Positions 6,998-13,828 of a stretch of DNA of 13,828 nucleotides are shown here, in pieces (position 1 is the first letter of the stretch; the number at the start of each line of letters is the position of its first letter). The notes beneath the pieces are model-generated. The model saw only the letters and a list, made by a program, of their open reading frames with translations. It was not told where the DNA came from and did no database searches. The DNA is taken from assembly GCA_012728155.1 (NCBI GenBank), contig JAAYFR010000091.1:1-13828 (forward strand), written 5' to 3'. The DNA is from Bacteroidales bacterium. Lineage in GTDB: Bacteria > Bacteroidota > Bacteroidia > Bacteroidales > Dysgonomonadaceae. The position numbers and the translations under genes were made by a program.

Positions 6998-7003
6998 AAA
7001 AGG
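6998..7003 (+). promoter_or_regulatory. Ribosome-binding site of the DUF3810-like gene
   Basis: AAAAGG ends eight bases before the ATG at 7012, a reasonable Shine-Dalgarno match and position in a region where most genes show none. It favours 7012 over the in-frame ATG at 7039 as the start. Confidence 0.45.
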
Positions 7004-7011
7004 TTTTTGAG

Positions 7012-8121
7012 ATGGCTTTTTCTGTGCTATTTGGCAGTATGAGATCAAAACGAAAAGCTGAAATAGGAAAGGGGCGATATATAGGTTTGCTGCTTATGGC
7101 AAGCGGGCTGTTCGTCTTAATTTTTCTGTTTCGTCTCAGTCCGACCATTTCGGAGTGGTATATACGTGTGATTTACCCTTTGGTGGCCGTTGTGCTCTCT
7201 TTTTTCTCAAATCTTTTCCCTTTTTCATTGTTTGACCTCTTTTTGATTGGGGCAGTGCTGCTGTTGATAAAAATGATTGTGACCGCTATCATTCGAAGGA
7301 TTACCTTTATCCATTTTCTTTTTTCATTGATCCGGTTTATCACGGTAATTGTGGCTTGGTTTTATTTTAGTTGGGGGATTGCCTATTTTCGAGAAGATTT
7401 TTATGACCGCAGCAATATATCGGAGAAGAAGTTTGATCCTGACATTTTCAGAGATTTTGTAATCGAGTTTATTGAAAATGCCAATTTTTATTATGTCGAC
7501 TACCGCGACATGGAGCAGGAAGAGGTGCGTCAGAAAATTGAATCTTCTTATCAGGCGTTATATCAGCAATTAAGAATATCTCATCTCAATGGGAAAAGGC
7601 GCCCAAAGCCGATGATGTGTGAAGGAGCCTATTCTAAGATGGGAGTTTCGGGCTATTTTGGACCATTCTTCAATGAGATACATGTGAATAACTATAGCCT
7701 TAATTATACCTATCCTTTTACTTTGGCACACGAGATGGCACATCAGTTTGGCGTTGCTATGGAATCGGAGGCCAATCTGTATGGTTTTTTGGCTTGCGCT
7801 TGTAGCAGCGATGAAAAGATACGATATAGCGCTTATGTGTCAACCTTAGGATATCTATTGAGCGATATGAGAAAGTTTCTTCCGGATGAATATAACAGAT
7901 TGGTTTCAACGATCCGTCCCGAAATCATTGCCGACCTGCAACGAAATCGGGAACATTGGCTTGCTGCAAGAGATGATTCCTTGTCGGAGGCGCAGGATAA
8001 AGTGTATGATGCTTATCTGAAGACAAATAAAGTTACCTCGGGACAGGCTAACTATTCCGAAGTAGTTGGATTGTTGGTCTCAACTCTCTCTACTCCAGAT
8101 ATTTCCCGACTCCTCCGCTGA
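7012..8121 (+). CDS. Membrane-anchored putative zinc metallopeptidase, DUF3810-like
   Basis: This 369-residue protein combines an N-terminal membrane part with a soluble domain bearing a zinc-protease signature. Hydrophobic helices lie at about 23-41, 52-70, 73-95 and 101-122. The rest contains HEMAH (His240, Glu241, His244), followed by ESEANLYGF (251-259), where Glu251 or Glu253 could be the third zinc ligand in gluzincin style. The layout, with GAYSKMGVSGYFGPFFNEIHVN before the HExxH helix, fits DUF3810, a family common in Bacteroidota without an assigned function as far as I know. Substrate, and which face of the membrane holds the active site, are unknown. It follows serC by 51 bases with no visible promoter, so it may be read through from the serine genes without acting in serine synthesis. 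Its last 32 bases overlap the end of the convergent tolC-like gene. Confidence 0.85.
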   Translation: MAFSVLFGSMRSKRKAEIGKGRYIGLLLMASGLFVLIFLFRLSPTISEWYIRVIYPLVAVVLSFFSNLFPFSLFDLFLIGAVLLLIKMIVTAIIRRITFIHFLFSLIRFITVIVAWFYFSWGIAYFREDFYDRSNISEKKFDPDIFRDFVIEFIENANFYYVDYRDMEQEEVRQKIESSYQALYQQLRISHLNGKRRPKPMMCEGAYSKMGVSGYFGPFFNEIHVNNYSLNYTYPFTLAHEMAHQFGVAMESEANLYGFLACACSSDEKIRYSAYVSTLGYLLSDMRKFLPDEYNRLVSTIRPEIIADLQRNREHWLAARDDSLSEAQDKVYDAYLKTNKVTSGQANYSEVVGLLVSTLSTPDISRLLR

Positions 8122-9406
8122 GTTGAAACAATGATATTTCGTAGAGCTTAGTCCTGTATTGCGCAGTGAGCAGCCGTTGTTCGGCCTCAAGCAAGCTGTT
8201 TTGCGCTTCTCGCAATTCTAATCCGGAGAGATCGCCGATTTTGTATCGTTCCATGGCGATCTCGTAATTCAATGTGGCATTCTCTAAACTTTCAAGTTCC
8301 AAATTGGTCAATTCTGTATTGATTTGGTAAGCCATCCAGATATTGGCAAAGTCGCTTTCCAGTGCCAGCTTATTCCGTTCGAACTGTAATTCCCGGTTTT
8401 GGACTGTGATCTCTGCATTCTTCTGTTCCCTCCGGCGATTGAACCCGTCGAAGATGGTATAACCTAATGTGAGTCCCACGTTTGGACCCCAGGTGCGTTG
8501 CCTGTCGAAGGTGCCTGTATTGTAGTTGTAGTGCGTAAAACCATAACCTCCATTCAGCCGCAAGTAGGGATAATTTCTACTTCTCAGGCTTTTGAGATCC
8601 AGTTCGCTTAATACTTTGTTCTTCCCACTCAACAGAAGAGCGGTGTTATGATGGATGGCCTGTTCAAACAACTCTTCCTTCAACAGGGAAGTATCGAAGA
8701 GAATGGTGGTGTCTTTTGCCAGGAAGTTTTGCTCCACATCGCCTCCCATCAATTCGTTCAGACGTATCCTTGAACTGTTGAGGGTCTCGTAATGCTGTAT
8801 CAATAGGGAGCTGTCGGTATTGAAATAGACTTTCGCCTGCTGCAGGTCGAGTTGTGAAAGAGATCCCACCTGATAGCGCGCTTCCACGATACGCAGTCTC
8901 TCTTTGGAGAGTGATACGGCATATTGAAGATTGGCCAGTCGTATCTGCTGTTGTACATAGTTGTAATACTCTGCCGTGAGACTGGCAATAAAATCTTCCA
9001 CAGCCAACCGGGTATTTAATTCTCCTATGGCCTGCATCTCTTTCAACCGCTGATAGTTAGTTTGTATCCGGAATCCTTCGAAGAGGGTCCAGTTGAGATT
9101 CAGACTGGCATCCAGCGTTTGTGTATTGGAATTGCGACTTTCTATGAGGTCTTCTCCTCCAGCAGGAAATTGATCGGAATTGCTGCTGCGCAGGTTATAA
9201 CCGGAATTGAGACTAACTTCCGGAAGGAATCCGGCATTTCCCAGTGTGACATTATTATCTGAAATCAACTCTTCATTACGCACAATGCGTAGATCATAGT
9301 TATTCTCGAGACCAACCCTTAGACACTCCTGCAATCCCATTACCTGTTGTGCGGATGCAACAGATGTAAGCAAGAGAAAGAGGGAAAACAATATATTTTT
9401 TATCAT
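8090..9406 (-). CDS. TolC-family outer-membrane efflux channel
   Basis: This is the outer-membrane exit duct of the tripartite pump encoded with it. From the ATG at 9406 it has 438 residues. A signal peptide (IKNILFSLFLLLTSVASA) has a likely cut before QQ at residues 20-21; there is no lipobox cysteine, so it is not lipidated. The mature protein shows the two-fold TolC repeat. Each half has a beta strand region (LNLNWTLFEGFR in the first, LTLGYTIFDGFNRR in the second) followed by long amphipathic helices such as RYQVGSLSQLDLQQAK and RYKIGDLSGLELREAQ, the paired OEP signature. A GTG at 9418 would add four residues before the signal peptide; the ATG is more plausible. It comes 173 bases after the RND gene, a gap that holds a hairpin followed by a T-run. 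Substrate cannot be told from the channel. Confidence 0.93.
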   Translation of the reverse strand: MIKNILFSLFLLLTSVASAQQVMGLQECLRVGLENNYDLRIVRNEELISDNNVTLGNAGFLPEVSLNSGYNLRSSNSDQFPAGGEDLIESRNSNTQTLDASLNLNWTLFEGFRIQTNYQRLKEMQAIGELNTRLAVEDFIASLTAEYYNYVQQQIRLANLQYAVSLSKERLRIVEARYQVGSLSQLDLQQAKVYFNTDSSLLIQHYETLNSSRIRLNELMGGDVEQNFLAKDTTILFDTSLLKEELFEQAIHHNTALLLSGKNKVLSELDLKSLRSRNYPYLRLNGGYGFTHYNYNTGTFDRQRTWGPNVGLTLGYTIFDGFNRRREQKNAEITVQNRELQFERNKLALESDFANIWMAYQINTELTNLELESLENATLNYEIAMERYKIGDLSGLELREAQNSLLEAEQRLLTAQYRTKLYEISLFQLSGGVGKYLE

Positions 9407-9437
9407 AATACAATGCACAAACTAAAAATAAAAAGCT

Positions 9438-9463
9438 AAAAAATTAAGAGTGGACTCTCCACT
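9438..9463 (-). terminator. Weak hairpin with U-tract between RND and tolC genes (terminator or attenuator)
   Basis: AGTGGA (9449-9454) and TCCACT (9458-9463) form a perfect six-pair stem with a three-base loop. Read on the minus strand, it is followed after four bases by a T-rich run (complement of 9438-9447, six consecutive T). This is the shape of an intrinsic terminator, but the stem is short with only three G-C pairs. It stands 32 bases before the tolC start, so if it works it would lower tolC transcription relative to the pump, or end the upstream transcript while tolC uses another promoter. The rest of the 9407-9579 gap shows no gene or promoter. Confidence 0.35.
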
Positions 9464-9579
9464 TCAGACTTCTCCATAATTGGTACACTACCATATTACT
9501 CCTATTGCTGCATTATCGAATCTTCATTACCCTCCGATAAAGACGGAACAAGTTGTCTCGATTTGTTGGGGTCATCACA

Positions 9580-12500
9580 TCAACCCAGCTCTTTCTTTTT
9601 TAGCCGCTTCATCTCTTTCTCCTTCCTGTCGGTGGAGAGGTAGAGATACATGGCAGGAATAAGGAAAAGAGTGAGCAGGGTAGAGATCAGTAAACCTCCA
9701 ACAACGGCAGTACCCATGGCGATCCGTCCGTTGGCACCTTCTCCGGTAGCGAACATCAACGGCAATAGTCCGAGTATTGTAGAGATGCTGGTCATCAACA
9801 CAGGACGCAATCGCAGTAAGGAGGCCTCAATAATGGCATTATACTTATTTATTCCCGCATTCTGTCGTTGATTGGCAAACTCCACAATAAGAATCCCGTT
9901 CTTGGTTACCAGACCGATCAACATAATAATTCCGATCTGGCTGTATATGTTCATCGTAATTCCGAACATCCATATGAAGAGTAGTGCACCGAATAGGGCT
10001 AAGGGAACGGTAAACATAATGACAAAAGGGTCTTTGAAACTTTCAAATTGTGCCGCCATCACGAGGAAAATCAATACGATAGCCAAAATAAAAGCAAAGA
10101 ATAGACTGGAAGAGCTCTCCCGGAAGTTGCGGGATTCACCTTCGAGGGCGGGCCTGAATGTATCGTCCAATACCTCGGAGGCGATCTTGTCCATCTCTTC
10201 CAACCCTTCACCCAGCGAATAACCGGGTGAGATCCCTGCCGAAATGGTGGCGGAATTGAAACGGTTGTAACGATAGAGCTGGGGTGGGGCGACCGATTCT
10301 TCGAGTTTTACCAGATTATCCATCTGTATCATCTGACCGGTCCTGTTTTTTATATAAATAGTTTTCAGGTCGACCGGTGTATTGCGCTGTTGCCGGTTGA
10401 TCTCACCCAGTATCTGGTATTGTTTGCCGTTCATATAGAAATAACCCATCCGCTGCCCGCTCAGTGCATATTGCAGGGTTTGTCCGATGTCGCGGGTGCT
10501 TACGCCCAACAGTGCGGCTTTGTCGCGATCGATGAGAATACGCGTTTCAGGTTTGGTAAATTTCAAATCAACGTCAGTCATCTGAAAATGTGGACTCGCA
10601 TTCATCCTGTCAAGGAAAGGGGGAATGAACTCCTGCAGTTTTTCAATATTGGGTGCCTGCAATACATAGCGAATCGGCATGCCGGCACGACGGCCTCCGA
10701 AGGTGGATTGTTGCTGGACAAAGGCACGGGCGGCGGTTTCATCCTTCATCGCCAGGGTGAGGGCGTTGGCGATCTCCATCTGGCTGCGGTCGCGTTCCTG
10801 CATATCGGGCAATACCAAGCGTATCATGCCAAAACTGCTGCGGATTATGGCAATGTTCGACTCTCTTTCGGGTGCGATTGAGTCGGCTATCTCCGAGATA
10901 TGTTCGGTATAATCCCGGACAAACTCGTAGGTGGCACCCTCGGGAGCGGAACTTCTGATCATCACCATGGAGCGGTCTTCCAAAGGGGCCATCTCTGCGG
11001 GGAGCGTCTTCCAAAAAATGACAATAAATATTGCGGAGACAATAATTACGGGTAATACAAGCCATTTGCGGTGTAGAAAGAGACGCAGCCATTTGTCGTA
11101 AAAATGGTTCAACCCGTCGAAAATTACCTCTGTCTTTTCATACAGTTTATTCTTCTTTTGTCTTCTGACCAGCATCTTGGATGAAAGCATCGGTACAAAC
11201 GACAAGGCGGCAAAAGAGGAGATGATAACGGCACCGGAGATTACAATACTAAATTCTCGGAACAGCCGGCCGGTCATCCCTTCCAAAAAGACAATGGGGA
11301 AGAATATCGCCACCAAGGTGATGGTGGTGGAGATTACTGCGAAGAATATCTCTTTGGATCCCACAATGGATGCCTCTTCCGGATCCATTCCGTCCTCTAC
11401 CTTCTGGAAAATATTTTCCGTCACCACAATGGCGTCGTCCACTACCAATCCTACCGATAAAACCACTGCCAACATCGACAATACATTGATGGAGAATCCG
11501 GCCAGATACATCACGAAAAATATGCCGATCAGTGAGATAGGAATAACCAATGCGGGGATCAGCGTAACACGCCAGTTTCGTAAGAAGAAAAATATGATGG
11601 CCACCACCAGAATAAAGGCTATCACTACCGTAGATTCTACCTCACGGATAGAAGCCCTGATGAACTTGGTATTATCGAATGCCACATCAATGGTTACATC
11701 CTCCGGAAGATCCTTGCGCATCTGATCCATTCGCAACCTCACCTCGTCGGCAATATTGATGTGGTTGGCACCCGGCTGGGGGATAACCACACAGCTCACC
11801 ATGGGTACCCCGTTCCTTTTGAGGATATTTTGCCGATTGGCTGCATCCAATTCTGCAAACCCTACGTCGCGGAAGCGTACCACTCGAAAGTCATTCTCTA
11901 CCAGAATCAGGTTGTTGAACTCTTCGGGAGTCTGCATCAACCCCATGGTACGTATCGATTGCGACATGTGATCGCCTTCAATACTCCCGGCAGGAAGCTC
12001 TATATTCTCCTTGTCGAGCGCGTTCTTGATATCAATGGGGGTGATATTGTGTGCGGCCATCCTGAGGGGGTCGAGCCAGAGACGCATGGCATATCGATAT
12101 TCCCCCCAAATCTCTACCGCACTCACATTGGATATAGTCTGTAATCGCTCCTTTACAGTAAGATCGGCAATTTCTGAGAGCTCCAGCATCGAGCGGACGG
12201 GACTCTCTATGGTGATCTGCATGATGGGATCGGAGTCGGCATCGGCTTTCGATACGGTAGGAGGGTCCACGTCGCGGGGAAGGTAACGCTGCGCGATGGA
12301 TACCTTATCCCTCACGTCGTTCGCCGCGGTTTCCATATCTACACTCAACTCAAACTCCACAGTGATTCGTGATCTGCCCTGGCTACTTTGGCTGCTGAGC
12401 GACCGGATGCCCGGAATGCCATTGATATTTTGCTCCAATGGTTCCGTAATCTGGTTCTCAATCACCTCCGCATTCGCGCCGGGATAGGATACCTGTACGG

Positions 12501-12636
12501 TGATGATGGGATTGTCCACGTTGGGATATTCGCGCACAGGGAGACTGGTATAGCCGATCATTCCGAAGATGATGATGATCAGCACCAACACCGTGGACAA
12601 TACCGGCCGCTTTATACTTAATTCCGATAAATTCAT
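9580..12636 (-). CDS. RND multidrug-type efflux pump, inner-membrane subunit (HAE1/AcrB-like)
   Basis: This is the proton-driven pump of the tripartite system, 1018 residues (AcrB has 1049). It has the family plan of an N-terminal helix (11-30), a large periplasmic loop, six helices (about 334-490), a second helix (about 525-543), a second periplasmic loop and five more helices (about 845-1000). Proton-relay residues are intact: Asp400 and Asp401 in GLVVDDAIVVTENI and Lys912 in GLVTKNGILIVEF, matching AcrB Asp407, Asp408 and Lys940. The start MNLSELSIKRPV is typical of hydrophobe/amphiphile exporters, unlike the CzcA heavy-metal class, which carries a DxxxDxxE-type motif in helix 4. The drug or metabolite exported cannot be predicted. 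It begins 4 bases after the adaptor gene stop, so the two are surely co-translated. Confidence 0.95.
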   Translation of the reverse strand: MNLSELSIKRPVLSTVLVLIIIIFGMIGYTSLPVREYPNVDNPIITVQVSYPGANAEVIENQITEPLEQNINGIPGIRSLSSQSSQGRSRITVEFELSVDMETAANDVRDKVSIAQRYLPRDVDPPTVSKADADSDPIMQITIESPVRSMLELSEIADLTVKERLQTISNVSAVEIWGEYRYAMRLWLDPLRMAAHNITPIDIKNALDKENIELPAGSIEGDHMSQSIRTMGLMQTPEEFNNLILVENDFRVVRFRDVGFAELDAANRQNILKRNGVPMVSCVVIPQPGANHINIADEVRLRMDQMRKDLPEDVTIDVAFDNTKFIRASIREVESTVVIAFILVVAIIFFFLRNWRVTLIPALVIPISLIGIFFVMYLAGFSINVLSMLAVVLSVGLVVDDAIVVTENIFQKVEDGMDPEEASIVGSKEIFFAVISTTITLVAIFFPIVFLEGMTGRLFREFSIVISGAVIISSFAALSFVPMLSSKMLVRRQKKNKLYEKTEVIFDGLNHFYDKWLRLFLHRKWLVLPVIIVSAIFIVIFWKTLPAEMAPLEDRSMVMIRSSAPEGATYEFVRDYTEHISEIADSIAPERESNIAIIRSSFGMIRLVLPDMQERDRSQMEIANALTLAMKDETAARAFVQQQSTFGGRRAGMPIRYVLQAPNIEKLQEFIPPFLDRMNASPHFQMTDVDLKFTKPETRILIDRDKAALLGVSTRDIGQTLQYALSGQRMGYFYMNGKQYQILGEINRQQRNTPVDLKTIYIKNRTGQMIQMDNLVKLEESVAPPQLYRYNRFNSATISAGISPGYSLGEGLEEMDKIASEVLDDTFRPALEGESRNFRESSSSLFFAFILAIVLIFLVMAAQFESFKDPFVIMFTVPLALFGALLFIWMFGITMNIYSQIGIIMLIGLVTKNGILIVEFANQRQNAGINKYNAIIEASLLRLRPVLMTSISTILGLLPLMFATGEGANGRIAMGTAVVGGLLISTLLTLFLIPAMYLYLSTDRKEKEMKRLKKKELG

Positions 12637-12640
12637 CTTG

Positions 12641-13747
12641 TTAATCTGCTCTGTTTTCTATCATCTGTCCGATTTGTACCGACATTCCGTTTCTCAGTTG
12701 CATCACACCGGTGGTCAATAGGGTATCACCTTCGCTCAGGCCGCTGACCACTTCAACCGACATGGGGGTACGCATGCCAGTAACAATCTCCACCTCTTTC
12801 GCAATGCCGTTGTTGTAGAGATAAGCGATATCACGTCCCATCTCCTTGATGGTGGATATACTTGGTATGACGACGGCATTGTGATTCTGATCGAGGTTGA
12901 TCCGCACAGCAGCAGATTGCCCCGGTTTGATCTTGCCGTCGGTATTGGGATAACGGGCGCGTGCGAACAGATTGAATGTCTGTGGATCCAATCGCGATTC
13001 CACAGCATATACTGTCGCATTGTACATGGTGAGATCATTCTCTACCGTGAACGAGATTTCTGTTCCCGGCCGGATTGTATGTAGAAAGTTTTGGGTAAGA
13101 GAGAATTGCACTTTTAGGGGTGAGATTTTGGTAAGGGTGGTGATAATTACTGATGGCGAAGCATAGGCTCCTTCACTCACCTGCCTCAATCCGATCATTC
13201 CGTTGAAAGGAGCCCTCAACTCAGTTTGCTGAATGCGTGCTTTTACCAACTCAATATCGGCCTTCAGTGTTTCTAATTGTGTGGCAACCGATTGATAGGT
13301 CTCCTGACTGATCGCATCTTTTTCGAGGAGTGTCTGCTGACGATACAACCTGTCTTCTGCCAATGGCAACTGGGCTTCCAGCTTTTTAAGTTCGGCTTGT
13401 AGTGGGGCATCGTTCACTTTTGCCAGTAAGGCCCCCTTTTGTACGTAAGATCCTTCTTCAAAATAGATGTTGGTAATTTTTCCGGATGACTCGAAAGTGA
13501 GATCTACATCCTCATCGGGCAACAAAATACCGGTCATCCGGAACATATTATTTAATGTCTGTGGGGTCAGGACAGTTGCGTTTACCATCAACGCCGACCT
13601 ACCGGTTCCACTGGTTGGAGTGCGCTGTGCGGAACTATCATCCTGATTGCCTGAGATAAATAGTTGTTTGATCTTCGGAAAAAATGCTATCCCCAAGATC
13701 AAAACCGCGATGGAGACAAAAACAATTATTTTCGTTTTTCTGTTCAT
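12641..13747 (-). CDS. RND efflux periplasmic adaptor (membrane fusion protein, HlyD/AcrA type)
   Basis: The adaptor bridges the RND pump and the TolC channel in the periplasm. Its 368 residues start with a basic tip and a single hydrophobic helix (about 7-24, IIVFVSIAVLILGIAF). There is no lipobox cysteine, so it is anchored by an uncleaved helix or cleaved, not lipidated as AcrA is. A lipoyl half-motif follows (about 85-112, SGKITNIYFEEGSYVQKGALLAKV), then a short alpha-hairpin (about 115-175) rich in Leu, Glu and Gln, then the second lipoyl half (ELRAPFNGMIGLRQVSEGAY, 176-195), the beta-barrel (about 210-280) and the membrane-proximal domain. It is first in the operon. The 81 bases upstream inside the window show no TAnnTTTG element on the minus strand, so the promoter, and possibly a regulator gene, should lie beyond the right edge. 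Confidence 0.94.
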   Translation of the reverse strand: MNRKTKIIVFVSIAVLILGIAFFPKIKQLFISGNQDDSSAQRTPTSGTGRSALMVNATVLTPQTLNNMFRMTGILLPDEDVDLTFESSGKITNIYFEEGSYVQKGALLAKVNDAPLQAELKKLEAQLPLAEDRLYRQQTLLEKDAISQETYQSVATQLETLKADIELVKARIQQTELRAPFNGMIGLRQVSEGAYASPSVIITTLTKISPLKVQFSLTQNFLHTIRPGTEISFTVENDLTMYNATVYAVESRLDPQTFNLFARARYPNTDGKIKPGQSAAVRINLDQNHNAVVIPSISTIKEMGRDIAYLYNNGIAKEVEIVTGMRTPMSVEVVSGLSEGDTLLTTGVMQLRNGMSVQIGQMIENRAD

Positions 13748-13828
13748 ACAATTGTGTTGCTCTTTTTTGAAAGTAATGTGGGTGGTTTAAGTTTGTCTTC
13801 TGCTCATTTAGCTTGACAAAAACGTTCA

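Noticed and set aside
9407..9418. GTG start for the tolC-like gene at 9418
   Set aside because: The ATG at 9406 directly begins a normal signal peptide; four added residues before it are less likely.
10390..10881. Plus-strand open frame of 163 codons
   Set aside because: It is antisense to the second periplasmic loop of the RND pump, with no family motif or ribosome-binding site.
11177..11725. Plus-strand open frame of 182 codons
   Set aside because: It lies wholly antisense to the RND pump gene, whose protein is conserved throughout; its composition (Thr/Ile/Met/Asn-rich) is that of a complement shadow.
13748..13828. Search for a promoter of the efflux operon
   Set aside because: No TAnnTTTG on the minus strand and no clear palindromic operator in these 81 bases; the control region probably lies outside.
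1..13828. Mobile elements, CRISPR, tRNA/rRNA, defence or secretion systems
   Set aside because: No transposase, integrase, spaced repeats, cloverleaf or rRNA-like sequence seen; nearly all DNA is accounted for by housekeeping and efflux genes.

Overview
The window looks like ordinary chromosomal core DNA from a member of the Bacteroidota, most likely order Bacteroidales; the genus cannot be fixed from sequence alone. The signs are a textbook Bacteroidota vegetative promoter (TTTG, 20 bases, TAnnTTTG) in front of recR, weak or absent Shine-Dalgarno sites, a short SerA with lysine where the catalytic histidine usually sits, a DUF3810-type membrane metallopeptidase, and a recR / membrane protein / acetyltransferase / tsaC / ClC / fmt gene order of the kind I associate with Bacteroidales. 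There is no rRNA, tRNA, CRISPR array, insertion sequence, integrase or phage gene.

Region 1 (1-4709, minus strand) is a tightly packed operon read right to left: recR (recombinational repair), an uncharacterised four-helix membrane protein, a GNAT acetyltransferase, tsaC (t6A tRNA modification), a ClC-type anion channel with CBS domains, and fmt (formylation of initiator tRNA, cut off by the left edge). Stops and starts overlap or lie 10-34 bases apart. A strong promoter sits directly before recR, and a second -10-like element lies before the ClC gene. Two members serve tRNA and translation.

Region 2 (about 4779-8121, plus strand) diverges from recR. It holds serA and serC, the first two steps of phosphorylated serine synthesis, followed by a membrane protein with an HExxH zinc-protease motif (DUF3810-like). 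serB is not in the window. A leader of about 95 bases precedes serA.

Region 3 (8090-13747, minus strand) is a complete tripartite RND efflux operon: periplasmic adaptor, inner-membrane RND pump and TolC-type outer-membrane channel, in that order. Its end overlaps the end of the DUF3810-like gene by 32 bases. Its promoter, and any regulator, would lie beyond the right edge.

I do not see a new defence, mobile or biosynthetic system. The points most worth checking are substitutions at functional positions in SerA and in the ClC protein, the unassigned membrane metallopeptidase behind the serine genes, the unassigned membrane protein coupled to recR, and a hairpin with a U-tract between the RND pump and its TolC gene.
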